34,004 nt of DNA, taken from the NCBI RefSeq assembly GCF_963082495.1, contig NZ_CAUJAN010000009.1:1-34004 (forward strand), written 5' to 3'. The notes under the pieces are model-generated. The model saw only the letters and a list, made by a program, of their open reading frames with translations. It was not told where the DNA came from and did not search any database. The stretch comes from Methanobrevibacter sp. V74. GTDB taxonomy: Archaea; Methanobacteriota; Methanobacteria; Methanobacteriales; Methanobacteriaceae. The first letter of the stretch is position 1. Every line of letters begins with the position of its first letter. Made by a program: the position numbers and the translations under genes. Shown piece after piece: positions 17,144-27,676 of this stretch.

Positions 17144-20100
17144 TTATAATACCAATCTCATTTCATACTCATCGATTAAGTCCTGTAACAAAATAATATG
17201 GGACATATACTCTTCTTTAATAGGCATCTCTTTTTTAACCGCCCTGTAAAATTCTAATTTACTTTCAATAACTCCTGATCCACCACCTATTAATCTTATG
17301 CAACTTTTAGGATTTAAAACATTTCTAAAAACCTCAACATCCTGATTTAACTCTAATAATAATTTTAAAAAATAGATATATTCATCAAGAGAATAACATT
17401 TATATATAGCTTCAAATATTCTTCTCATATATTTCTTATTATTATGATTTTTTGAAATGAATTCTTTTATAAATTCACATTCTTTAACTCCAATTTTTGA
17501 AAGAAATATTGTGAGAGTAGCTAAATAAGAATTATCAATATAATATGAAATAATATCTTCTAATTCTTCATAAGTATAATCCAAGTCCCAAATGAAAGTT
17601 AACTTATAATTTTTATTTCTAAGATTTTTATCTTTGACCTCTCCCAATTCTATAGATTCATATCGAAGAGTCTCATCATTAGGTATTGCCCATTGTAAAT
17701 ATTCCTTTAAAAAACATTTGTCAATAGAACACATCACAGACAATTCGTTGAAATTATAATCATAATGAGAATCTATTGTTTTATTATTAAAATAGAATTC
17801 TTTTAATAATTCAAAATTATCTTTAAAATATTCATGGTATGATTCGCAGAAATCATAATTAAATCTTATAGGTTTATCTTTTGATTTTTCAATCAATACT
17901 TTAGTCATATATTGTATTATGTTAGACGTAGGTAATTTCATATCATCTTTTAGTTTTAAAAACCATTCATTATATTTTAAATATTGATTTAAATCATAGA
18001 AAATAAAATTTCCTGTTGCAGGATGAGTCAAATAGTCAATAAAATTTTCAAATAGTTGTGAAGTAATATCTTGCTCAGGAAGTTCTAAGAAAAATTCCCC
18101 ATTAAGCTTATCTTTTTCAATAGGATCTTTTTCATTTAGCAGATTATAAATTTCTAAAGAAGAAATATTAAGCTCAAATAATTTTTTTATAAAATAAGGC
18201 CTATTAAATAATTCAAACTTGTTGTTTTTATAATAATTAGATACATCCTTAAATTCACGAATATCATTATTTATTAAAACAACAAATAATTCATTAGCAT
18301 ATAACAAAACATAATCTTCATTATCTTTTATCTCATCCATTAGCTTAATTAAATCACTTGCACCAAATCTATCTAAATTTTTAGCAAATTGGATTATAAA
18401 TTTTAATTTTATCAAATTTTTCATATTTATCTAATGCATTAGAACATAAATTAATTTTTTTAATCATACCAAAATCTATAAATTCAAAATCACCATCAAT
18501 ATCAATTGAATATCTTTTTAAGGCAACAAAATATTTAAAGGCTAATTTATTTGGAACATATTGAGTATAATCCAATGTTTCTAAAAAACCATAAATTAAC
18601 GGAAATTCTTCTTGAATGATTTTTTCAACATTTTTATAGATTAACCTGATATATGATTTTAATGTATTGTAAACAAATTCAGGATAACTATCATACATTT
18701 TGAAAAGGTACTTTAATAATCTGGATCTCATTTGCATTAGTTCAGTTGTATAAACGAGCGTAAATTTAAAAAGAGTAACACCTTTACTTGTTGGTTTATC
18801 TTCATGATGATACCATTCTAAAAATCTTAAATTCTTAATAATAAATATGAATAAGTAGTCGACAACGATTGGATTAACATCCATTAAATTATTTTTATCT
18901 TCAATTACATCCATTAACAGATGTTGGAAATGGTATTGTTCATGTTCAACACTGTATCTATCGATTGAATAAATATCCTCTATATTAATCAAAATATCAT
19001 GTGTTAATGATGGGAAGTCCGTGAGTAGTTTTAATGAAAACCTAAGAATAAACTCATGTTGGTTCAGCATGAACAAAAGATTTATCATCCTATCTGTTGA
19101 GTAATGATGTCTCAAATCAGGTATTTTAAATTCTGAAAAATCATATTCTTCTCTTTTCTGGTTTTTATAATAATCCATTATAAAACGCAATGTTTTAGCT
19201 TCATTAAGCCTGTAGAAGATTTCATGGAAAGAAATTTTATATTCATCACCCAAATTCATTTCAATATGATCTAAGATAGTAGAGTATTTATTTTTGAATT
19301 CAACCATTCCAAAAATATTAAATATATCCCATATTTTAGATTTTAATTTGTCAGGATTATCTTTGATTAAAGTCTCAGCAATTTTTTTAAAAAATTAAAA
19401 AAGTCGTTTTCAACAAAAGCCAAATAAGAAATGTAAGTTGATAAAATAGAATCTTCAAAATAATACTTGTTGTCCAGTTCAAAAATTAAATTGCTCTCAA
19501 GTAGCTTTTTTAAATCATTATCCTCTTCGGTTATTTGATAATCAAACAATTCGTTTATTAAATTAATTATTGCAGAATTATCTTTTCCAATAACATCGAA
19601 AAATGAAAAAATAGACAATATTCTTAAAAGATTCTTATCTGAAAAAATATCCCTTAATTTATCATAATCCTTAAAGTAGTTTTTATATATTAATCTTGGA
19701 TTTTTGATGTAGGAAACATCTCTCTTTTCAATTATTGGTTTTATTGCCATTAAGCAGAGTGCAGGATTACCTTTAGATACTTGAACTAATTGATCAATGA
19801 GAATTTGATTAAACCTAAGACCCTCTTGTTTTAATATATCTTCAATAAGGTTTCTCATGAACAGATCTGAATAATTGCCCAATTCAATAGACTCACATGT
19901 GAAATTTCTTAAATTCTGATAAAACATATTTAAGAATTGATTTCTTAAACTAAATATGAATTTAAACTTATTTTCATCATGCATATTGTCTAAATCTTCG
20001 AGAAAGTAAGATAAGTTTGAAAAATCATCAGTATAATCATCTATAATGAATAAAAAATTATCTGATTTATTGATTATTTTTCTAATATTTTCAATTAAAC

Positions 20101-20845
20101 CAGAGGAATATCTCTTTATAACAACTATCCTGTAATTATATATTCTTGAAAATTCACGAGCAATTTCTATTGATAATCTGGTCTTTCCAACCCCTTGAAT
20201 ACCATATAAAAGCAGATAATCATTGTTTGATAACTTTTCAATAGCATCTTTAAATAAATCATCATCTCTGTAAAAATAATTTTTTAAATCAGGCCTAATT
20301 CCGTTTTTACTATTCTGAATAAAAGAATCAAGAGAATAAATTCCTTTCATATTAGGAACATTTGGGATATAACTAGCCAGATTCGGAAAATATTGCAATT
20401 CTACAGATAACCTTTGAATTCCAAATATTGTTAATTTTGTTTCAGAGTTGAATTCACTCACCAATGTTTCCAAGTCTTTAATTTCATTTGGAAGAATCTC
20501 ACTATTGAATATCAAGATGATTTCACTTATATCTGAATTAGAAATTTTGGATTGATCTTCATTGAAACAATGTTTGATATCATCATTTAATTTTTCTATA
20601 AATTTATTAACATTATTATCCCTATTTTTTGTAGTAGCCTCACAAAAAATAAACTCCCCATTATCTTTTTGAAAAAATCCATCAGGAGTTCCTCGAGATG
20701 TTTTATTTTTACCAATAACCGCACCAGGAGCCCTTATGAAATTATATCCTTTAAAATTTAAAAAATCAAAACTTAAATTTTGGAAAGTAGATTCATTTAT
20801 GGATTTTAATCCAGTTTCAATAAGAGATTTGAGTAAATCAAACAT
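17144..20845 (-). pseudogene. Nuclease-STAND NTPase with long helical repeat tail, two frameshifts
   Basis: Three frames join into one gene of about 1,230 codons. First (20845-19367, 492 residues): a restriction-endonuclease-like N-terminus (RGTPDGFFQKDNGEFIFCEA then TTK; D55, E69, K73 as the candidate PD-(D/E)xK site), then a STAND-type P-loop NTPase resembling nSTAND3, with Walker A GIQGVGKT (215-222), Walker B FLFIIDD (264-270) and FKFIFSLRNQF. Near 19383 one A is missing from a run (seven, eight expected). With it the frame reads NFLKKIAETLIKDNPDKLKS and joins the second part (to 18381). Near 18415-18422 one extra base moves the frame to the third part (to 17144). The last 740 residues are helical repeats, the usual sensor part. 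Such proteins are antiphage NTPases of the Avs/STAND kind: the sensor binds a phage protein, the NTPase oligomerises and the nuclease cuts DNA. Confidence 0.75.
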
Positions 20846-21112
20846 AATTATCAGTTTAAAAATTATATTAAAAATAATTTGTGATATTGATTATTATTAT
20901 TATTTTAATATTTTATATTTCCTCTAAATGAAATCGTGTTAGAAATAATTTTAAAATATTATTGTTTTTTAAACATTTAATAATTATTGATATATCATAA
21001 TAAATCGAAACATATCTAGTTAAAGAGAAATACAACTCAGATGAAAAAAATAATAATATAAATTCGCATATATATTAATTGGAAATGTTCTTTAAATTAA
21101 AGGTGAGTGAAC
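20846..21112. promoter_or_regulatory. Divergent promoter region between two defence genes
   Basis: 267 bases, strongly AT-rich, between the start of the nuclease-STAND gene (minus) and the ABC-like ATPase gene (plus). TATATATTAA at about 21069-21078 can serve as the TATA box for the plus-strand gene, and TATTTTATATTTC at about 20908-20920 may belong to the minus-strand gene. GGTGAG at 21102-21107 is the ribosome site of the plus gene. No clear operator palindrome seen. Confidence 0.4.
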
Positions 21113-23340
21113 ATGGATAAAATTTTCATAAATTTAAAAAATTGCCACGGAATTAAACAATTTAAACATACATTTAACTTTGAAAGAACAGGAGTTAAAA
21201 ATGCAAATATTTCTTTAATTTATGCACCTAATGGAATGATGAAAACATCCTTTGCAAAAACTTTAAAAGATATTGGCAATAACAAATCCCCACAAAATCA
21301 AATCAATGACCAACCACTTCATTATAATATTAAAATTTATGAAGATGAAAATTCATTTGAAATAGATAAGGAAGAGGTAAATGAAAGAATTTTTGTAATA
21401 GAATCAATGAACAGAGACTTTTCTTTTGAAAACACAACTCCACTAATTTCAAATAAACAATCAAGAGATGAATACAATGAAATTTTTAATGACTTAATAT
21501 CTAAAAAGAATGAATTTCTTAGTATTATAAAAAATAAAACCAAGATATCTGTTCCTCGAAATGAAGACCCATATGAATTTATTGAAAATAAAATAAATGA
21601 CGATTTAAATAATGATTCCAAATCGTTTCTAGAATTTTTATCTTCATTTTCAGAAGAGTTAGAAAATGATGATTTCCCACTTGATATTGATTCAATAAAA
21701 TATTCTGATTTATTTGATGATCCTATCCTGAAATTATTAAAAGAAGAAGAGATTCAAAACAACATCGAATCATTTTCTAATAATCTAAATAGACTTCTTT
21801 CAAAATCTAAAATTTATGATGTTGAGCATTTTAATCATAATAATGCTAATGATTTAGCAAAATCCATTAAAAAAAATAATTTATTTGAGGTGGGCCATCA
21901 AATCAATTTCAAGGGCGTTAGAAAAAATGTATCTGATTATAATGAATTAAATAATTTATTAGACAAACAAATGAATAAAATTTTTAAAGATACCTCCTTA
22001 AAAGATGATTTTGAAAATATTAATAAAAAATTTTCCAATACAAAAACAAAGAATTTCCAAAATATCTTAGTTGAACACGAAGAAATTATACCTTATCTTG
22101 ACGATATCGATAATTTTAAGAAATCATATTGGATTGCAGTTTTTAATTCAGAAAAAGAACAATTTTTAACAATTATTAATGAGTATAATGATAAACATTC
22201 AGAGTTAGATAGAATTAGATTAGATGCTTTAAATGAACAGACAAAATGGCAAAAGATTATTGAAATATTTAATAAAAGATTTCATGTTCCATTTACACTT
22301 AAATTGGAAAATAAAGAAGATGTTATATTAAAAGAAGATACTCCTCGAATATCATTTTATTATGAATACAATGATGAAGCAATTGAAATTTCATTAGAAA
22401 CCCTGAAAGAAATATCCAGTGCGGGACAGGAAAGAGCAATGTATTTATTAGATATATTATATCAAATCGAAGCGAAAAAAAGCGATAAAGACACACTACT
22501 AATTTTTGATGACATAGCTGATTCATTTGATTATGACAACAAATATGCAATAATTGAATACCTTTATGAGTTATCAAAAAGAGATGCATTTAAAATTATT
22601 CTGTTAACACATAATTTCGACTTTTTTAGAGCATTGAAATCTAGACTGAATTGTAAATACACTTATTTTGCAAGTAAAACCGAATATGGGATTATAAAGT
22701 TAGAAGATAACAATTTTGAATCATCAAATAATATCTTTGTTGAAATTCGAAAAAGAATTAAAGAAAACCCTGAAGATCATATTCGTGACATACTTGCATT
22801 AATACCATTTATTCGGAATTTATATGAATATAATGGAAATCAAGAAAATTTTCTAAAGTTAACTAAAATCTTACATTATGATTTTGATTATAATGAAGTT
22901 CCCCTTTAAATTCACTGACTAATATATACTCAGAATGGAACATTCAAATCCCCAACAACACTGAAAAAATTTATGAGTTAATTTTTCAAGAAGCTGAAAA
23001 AATTACACAAACACGAACAACACAAATCAATATCGTCAACAAGCTCGTTTTGTCAATGGCTATTAGATTAAAAGCTGAAAAGTTCATGTTTGATTATTTG
23101 AATATTACAGATACCTCAGAATTTGACAAAAATCAAACTAGAGAATTATTTAATAAGTTTAAAAATAATTCCAATGAAAATAAAGATATTGAAATACTTG
23201 AACGTGTTGCAATAATGACCCCTGAAAATATCCACGTTAATTCATTTATGTATGAACCATTATTGGATATGAGTGATGCTGCTTTAAAGGACTTGTATTT
23301 TGATGTTTTAGATTTAATTGATAGTTACAATAATTCATAA
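21113..23340 (+). pseudogene. ABC-like AAA_13-type ATPase with coiled-coil insert, one frameshift
   Basis: A large ATPase of the SMC/ABC type related to the RloC/PrrC-like AAA_13 group. The ATG at 21113 (MDKIFINLKNCHGIKQFKHT) is preferred to the GTG at 21107, which lies in the ribosome site. Landmarks: Walker A at about 38-46 (APNGMMKTS, a degenerate form with M for the third glycine); a long charged helical insert; ABC signature at about 433-446 (SSAGQERAMYLL); Walker B near 463 (LLIFDDIADSFD); H-loop near 497 (LLTHNFDF). The frame stops at 22909 with EVPL. One frame over it continues PLNSLTNIYSEWNIQIPNNT to 23340 with no other stop, so one base (probably a C in the run at 22904-22907) is missing. 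Restored length about 742 residues. A defence role is inferred from neighbours. No HEPN or anticodon-nuclease motif is visible. Confidence 0.7.
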
Positions 23341-23574
23341 ATATATAATAGGCAGATGACTTATTTATAAATAGTGAGATTATGTTTGTGGACACAAACC
23401 ATATGGAAAATGCCTTGAAATAAGTAATCCATTATGTTTTCAAATGTCTAATCAAACAACTTGTAGTGAAATATATTATATATAAAAAATTACTTTGCAA
23501 ATGCTCTCTCTAATTCTTTATATACATTATAAACATACTTATCCTATATAATAATATATTAAAAGAGGTTATTT

Positions 23575-23964
23575 ATGTCAAGTGAAAAATTACTTGAAGT
23601 AAATGAAAATATTTTATCTGAATTAACCAAATTAAGAAAAGAAGTTAGTGAGATTAAAAAAGGATTGAACAAATCTAATCCAAACAAACAAAAAAATAAC
23701 GAATCCTATGAGAATTTATTTGATACTGAATTAATGAAGGAAATACTTTCAGAAGAGAAGATGTATAACATTCATAAATTCATGGATTTGCTTGAAAATT
23801 TAAAAAATGGAAAGCCTATTAATAATTATTCCACAGAGGATAACAAAATATCTAGAAAGTTATATACTGAAATTTGTGAGTTGTTAATTAATATTAAAAA
23901 AGGAAATTATGATTCAATTTTAACACTCGATGAAAAATACATATCTGATGAGGATTCCCCTTAA
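23575..23964 (+). CDS. Small acidic coiled-coil protein, unknown function
   Basis: 129 residues, start supported by AGAGG seven bases upstream. It begins with a heptad-like coiled coil (LLEVNENILSELTKLRKEVS, then EIKKGL). A polar linker and a helical C-terminal half follow (LMKEILSEEKMYNIHKFMDL; KLYTEICELLINIKKG), ending acidic. No family recognised. It lies between the ABC-like ATPase and the restriction-modification genes in the same direction, with its own AT-rich upstream region (TATATAATAATATATT at about 23547-23562). It could be a partner or regulator of a neighbour, but nothing in the sequence proves this. Confidence 0.55.
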   Translation: MSSEKLLEVNENILSELTKLRKEVSEIKKGLNKSNPNKQKNNESYENLFDTELMKEILSEEKMYNIHKFMDLLENLKNGKPINNYSTEDNKISRKLYTEICELLINIKKGNYDSILTLDEKYISDEDSP

Positions 23965-24268
23965 GAATAATACCATTAATATTTACAAAGTAAGCAATAA
24001 CAATCATGGTGAATGTATTATTTGAGGAGAAAAAACCAAGATAAAATGAAAAATCAATGCAGGACATATATTAAAATTTACAATATTTAATTTTAATTAT
24101 TTGGAGTTTAAAAAGACATATTATTGATTAATAAACTAAAAATCATTATTATCTCCATATACTACCGATAATTAAGTTATACACGATTTAAAGGATATTC
24201 ATTTATAAATTAATAATATTTAAGTATTATTAATAATATAACTATTAAGCATATTCAGGAGGATTTTT
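23965..24268. promoter_or_regulatory. Upstream region of the restriction-modification operon
   Basis: 304 bases without a gene. TTTATAAAT at 24202-24210 fits a TATA box, with transcription expected to start about 25 bases later. Lying over that point is a perfect inverted repeat, TTAATAATA-TTTAAG-TATTATTAA (24210-24233), a candidate operator or 5' leader hairpin. AGGAGG at about 24259-24264 precedes the methyltransferase ATG. Confidence 0.5.
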
Positions 24269-25750
24269 ATGTTAAATCATATTATTAATATTACTGATCA
24301 ATACTTAGAAAACTTTCCTAAAACTGAAAGAAAAAAAATTGGCCAATTTTTCACATCCAAAAATACTGCTGTTTTCATGGCAGATATGTTTAAGGAAAAT
24401 ATTAATAAAGACTTAACTGTTTTAGACCCCGGTGCAGGTACTGGAATATTATCTGCTGCATTAATTGAAAGACTTCAAAATCTTGATTTAAATTCAATCC
24501 ATTTAGTAATGTATGAAAATGATGAAAATATTCTACCAACCTTAGAATCAAATTGCAAATATTTAATTAAATCTTCCAAAATTCCCCTAACAATTGATTT
24601 AGTTAGAAAAAATTTTATTTTAGATAATGAATTTGAAAATTCCTTATTAAACACTAATACTAAGTTTGATTTAATAATTTCCAATCCACCATATAAAAAA
24701 ATACCTAAAAAAGCCCCTGAATCTCAGAAAATGTTAAAAGTGGTTTATGGTGCTCCAAATTTGTATTTTCTTTTCATGGCAATGTCTCTGCATCTTTTAA
24801 AAGAAAATGGTGAAATGGTATTTATCATACCCCGCAGCTGGACATCTGGAAATTATTTTAAAACATTCAGGAAATATTTATTAAGCCATGGTGAAATTAA
24901 CAATATCCATTTATTTATTAATAGAAATAATTTATTTAAACAAGATTCTATTCTTCAAGAAACAATAATCGTTAAAGTGTCTAAAAGTCATAATAATCCT
25001 GAATTTATTAATGTTTCATCATCAAATGATTTTATGTTCGATGATTTGAAACGATTTAAGTTACCTTATAAATTAGCTGTATCCGAAGATGATAATTCAT
25101 ATATCTTCTTACCAACAAACAAAAGTGAGGTCAATGTTTTAACTCTGTTAAATAAATTCAAATATAATCTCACAGATTTAGGGATTAAATTAAAGACTGG
25201 TTTAACAGTTGGTTTTAGAAATAAGGAGTTGTTATCTGATTATCAATGTCCACAATCCGTACCAATATTCTATCCATGCCACTTTAATGAAGGACTTGTT
25301 AAGTTCCCTGTTGCGACTGAAAAAAAACAGTTTATTTTAAAAGATAAAGCCAATTTACTTCAGGACAATAAAAATTTCCTGTTTTTAAAAAGATTCACAT
25401 CTAAAGAAGAGAAAAGAAGATTGCAACCTGCAATATACTTACATGACTCTTTAAATGAATTTAATTACATTTCAACAGACAATAAGATTAATTTCATTGA
25501 TACAATAAATCAAAATGATTATTTAACACTATCTGAAATTTATGGATTATTTGCCTTATTTAATTCCACAATATACGATAGGTATTATAGGATTTTAGAC
25601 GGCAGCACCCAAGTCAACGCTAGTGAAATAAATTCTATGCCAGTTCCAGATAGAAATTCTTTAAAACAATTAGGTAATAAAATAATTCATTCAAGTAATT
25701 TAACAACACCATATTGTGATATGATATTAGGAGAATTAATTTATGGATAA
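24269..25750 (+). CDS. N6-adenine DNA methyltransferase of a BsuBI/PstI-type system
   Basis: 493 residues, with AGGAGG before the ATG. It opens with a helix and GQFFTSKNTAVFMADM, the typical entry to Eco57I/BsuBI-type gamma-class methyltransferases. S-adenosylmethionine motif I is DPGAGTG (53-59) and catalytic motif IV is NPPY (139-142). A target-recognition half with YHR-like DNA contacts follows and ends in the family-like DGSTQVNASEINSMPVPD. It methylates adenine in the recognition site, protecting host DNA from the partner nuclease. It is fully open, unlike most genes around it. Its last eight bases overlap the endonuclease gene, so the two are translated together. By family, the site is expected to be CTGCAG; the sequence alone cannot prove this. 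Confidence 0.88.
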   Translation: MLNHIINITDQYLENFPKTERKKIGQFFTSKNTAVFMADMFKENINKDLTVLDPGAGTGILSAALIERLQNLDLNSIHLVMYENDENILPTLESNCKYLIKSSKIPLTIDLVRKNFILDNEFENSLLNTNTKFDLIISNPPYKKIPKKAPESQKMLKVVYGAPNLYFLFMAMSLHLLKENGEMVFIIPRSWTSGNYFKTFRKYLLSHGEINNIHLFINRNNLFKQDSILQETIIVKVSKSHNNPEFINVSSSNDFMFDDLKRFKLPYKLAVSEDDNSYIFLPTNKSEVNVLTLLNKFKYNLTDLGIKLKTGLTVGFRNKELLSDYQCPQSVPIFYPCHFNEGLVKFPVATEKKQFILKDKANLLQDNKNFLFLKRFTSKEEKRRLQPAIYLHDSLNEFNYISTDNKINFIDTINQNDYLTLSEIYGLFALFNSTIYDRYYRILDGSTQVNASEINSMPVPDRNSLKQLGNKIIHSSNLTTPYCDMILGELIYG

Positions 25751-26660
25751 TTTAGATTCAGCAAAGGAAATATTAAAAGCAATTGAAATGCCTGAAAGAC
25801 AACAAAATGATATTAGCGCTTATACTTTATTAGCATTATCCCATGTTCGTGAACATGACAATTGGAGTCACGCTACCAATGACTGGATAAGGATACATGA
25901 TATAATAAGATTTATTGATGTTAATTATGATGTTCAATATGCTGAAAATTCACGCGAAACTTTTAGAAAACAAGTTATTCATCAATTTAGAGATGCAGCA
26001 ATTATTGAAGATAATGGAAAAGCCACTAACTCTCCACTGTACAGATATAGATTAACTGAGGAATTTTTAAAGTTAATACAAACTTATGATTCAACTAAAT
26101 GGGATGATTCCTTAAATGAATTTTTATCAAAACACGAATCTTTAATAGATTTATATTCTTCTAAAAGAGAATTATTAAAAAAACCAGTGTTGATTAATGG
26201 AAAAAAATTTAGTTTTTCTCCCGGCTCTCATAATGAATTACAAAAACAAATCATCGAAGAATTTGGTTCTCGTTTTGCACAAGGAAGTGAATGTTTATAT
26301 GTAGGAGATACAGCTAAAAAAGATTTATTAATTAATAATGAAAAATTAGAAGAATTAGGATTTTCAATTTCAACCCATGACAAAATGCCCGATGTTATTT
26401 TATATTGTGAAGATAAAAATTGGATTTATTTTATTGAAGCAGTTACTTCAACAGGACCAATGAATCCTAAAAGAATAGGTGAAATTAACCAGTTAACAGA
26501 AAATGTTGATGCAGGTAAGATTTTTATTACCTCATTTTTAAATTTTAGAACTTTTAAGAGATTTGCTGCAGATTTAGCGTGGGATAGTGAAGTTTGGATT
26601 GCTGAAAATCCTGATCATTTAATCCATTTTAATGGTGATAGATTTTTAGGCCCAAGGTAA
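25743..26660 (+). CDS. BsuBI/PstI-type restriction endonuclease
   Basis: 305 residues, intact. It has an N-terminal helical winged-helix-like domain (TLLALSHVREHDNWSHATND) and a C-terminal nuclease domain. The family signature is PDVILY (P216-D217) followed by WIYFIEAVTSTGPMNPKR, with E232 as catalytic acid; this EAVTS-x-GP block is typical of BsuBI and PstI. The C-terminus (WIAENPDHLIHFNGDRFLGP R) is also family-like. PstI and BsuBI recognise CTGCAG, so the same site is likely. The start overlaps the methyltransferase stop by eight bases, giving coupled synthesis with methyltransferase first. The window has at least five CTGCAG sites, including one inside this gene (26566-26571). Confidence 0.88.
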   Translation: MDNLDSAKEILKAIEMPERQQNDISAYTLLALSHVREHDNWSHATNDWIRIHDIIRFIDVNYDVQYAENSRETFRKQVIHQFRDAAIIEDNGKATNSPLYRYRLTEEFLKLIQTYDSTKWDDSLNEFLSKHESLIDLYSSKRELLKKPVLINGKKFSFSPGSHNELQKQIIEEFGSRFAQGSECLYVGDTAKKDLLINNEKLEELGFSISTHDKMPDVILYCEDKNWIYFIEAVTSTGPMNPKRIGEINQLTENVDAGKIFITSFLNFRTFKRFAADLAWDSEVWIAENPDHLIHFNGDRFLGPR

Positions 26661-27051
26661 AATTCTATACCAACATGCAAATTTATATTAAGCATTAAAT
26701 CCAAATTTAACTACAATAATGTTGCCAGAGAGAGTAAGTAAAACATATTTTTCTACAGAATATGTTAAAACATACAAATAACTGAGAGTTACTAACTTAG
26801 TTTACTTTACTAATTCTTATTTTTTTAACATGACCAACAACTATAACTACCATGTTTTCTAAAGTATTATGCAAGTGAGACCATCAAAGTTTAATATATT
26901 TATTCACCTGTAAATGTTATATAATACATCTTTGAGTTTTGTTTCTTTATTCTGTAGTCTTGTATTTCAATGTTAAAATTATAAATAAAGAATTTATATG
27001 GCTTATTAGACAAAACAACTAAATAGATTCGATGTTACCCTAAATTTTGAT
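26661..27051. other. Non-coding region with internal-deletion IS copy
   Basis: No gene. From 26661 to about 26910 the sequence is AT-rich with no recognisable feature. From 26911 a deleted IS copy runs on to 27066, and its right end has cut into an adhesin gene. Confidence 0.55.
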
Positions 27052-27066
27052 ATGGTTTCTACAAGG
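26911..27066. mobile_element. Internal-deletion derivative of the IS at 1738
   Basis: 26911-26967 (TGTAAATGTTATATAATACA...) repeats 1778-1834 almost exactly. It then jumps to 26968-27066, which repeats 2938-3036 with few changes and ends in GGTTTCTACAAGG. The transposase and the outermost left end (CCTTGTAGAAACC) are gone, so it cannot move by itself as seen. It was helpful in fixing the borders of the complete copy. Confidence 0.75.
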
Positions 27067-27676
27067 TTTAAGATTAATAAAGTTACTCAGGTTGATATTT
27101 CTCCTACTAAGTTAACTACAACATATGATAGTGGAAAATATTTCCAAATCAAAGTTACTAAAGATTCCAAACCAATGGTTGGAGTTAAACTTAAAATTAA
27201 AGTATATGCTGGAAATAAATATAAAACAATCTCCCTCACCACAATAATATGGGAATAGCTAAATATTATTGCTCTAAATTATCCATCGGAACTCACAAAA
27301 TAATTATGGAAAGTGGAGAACCAACTCAATATCTGAAAGCTGATTCAAAAATAAGTACAATAGAAATAAACAAAGCATCTACTACAGTAAATGCTAAAGA
27401 TATAGTTTATAAATATAAAGTAAACAAATATTTCACTGTTAATATTAAAAATAAAGCTACAGGAAAAATAATCACGGGAATAAAAGTTTCTCTCAAAGTT
27501 TACACGGGAAAAACTACAAAACATACACATTAACAACAAACGATAAAGGTACAGTTTATTTAAATACAAAAATTTTAAGTCTAGGAACACATAAAGTTAT
27601 CATAAGTTCTGAAAACAACAAATACACAATATCTTGTACCAGAAATATAAAAATAATAAAAAAAGGAGGAATATAG
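27067..27676 (+). pseudogene. Adhesin-like gene 3' part, cut by IS end, two frameshifts
   Basis: Begins directly at the IS right end, in frame with Ig-like repeats INKVTQVDISPTKLTTTYDS, then VKLKIKVYAGNKYKTISLTT. One base is lost near 27245. It goes on as GIAKYYCSKLSIGTHKIIME and NKASTTVNAKDIVYKYKVNK. One base is lost near 27513, then NYKTYTLTTNDKGTVYLNTK, ILSLGTHKVIISSENNKYTI, to a stop at 27674-27676. The 5' half and signal peptide are missing. It is the upstream neighbour of the right adhesin copy; only its last 105 bases are kept before the left copy. Confidence 0.75.

Noticed and set aside
21113-23340. RloC/PrrC anticodon nuclease call for the ABC-like ATPase
   Set aside because: The ATPase part fits that broad group, but I see no zinc hook and no anticodon-nuclease residues in the C-terminal part, so I leave the effector open.
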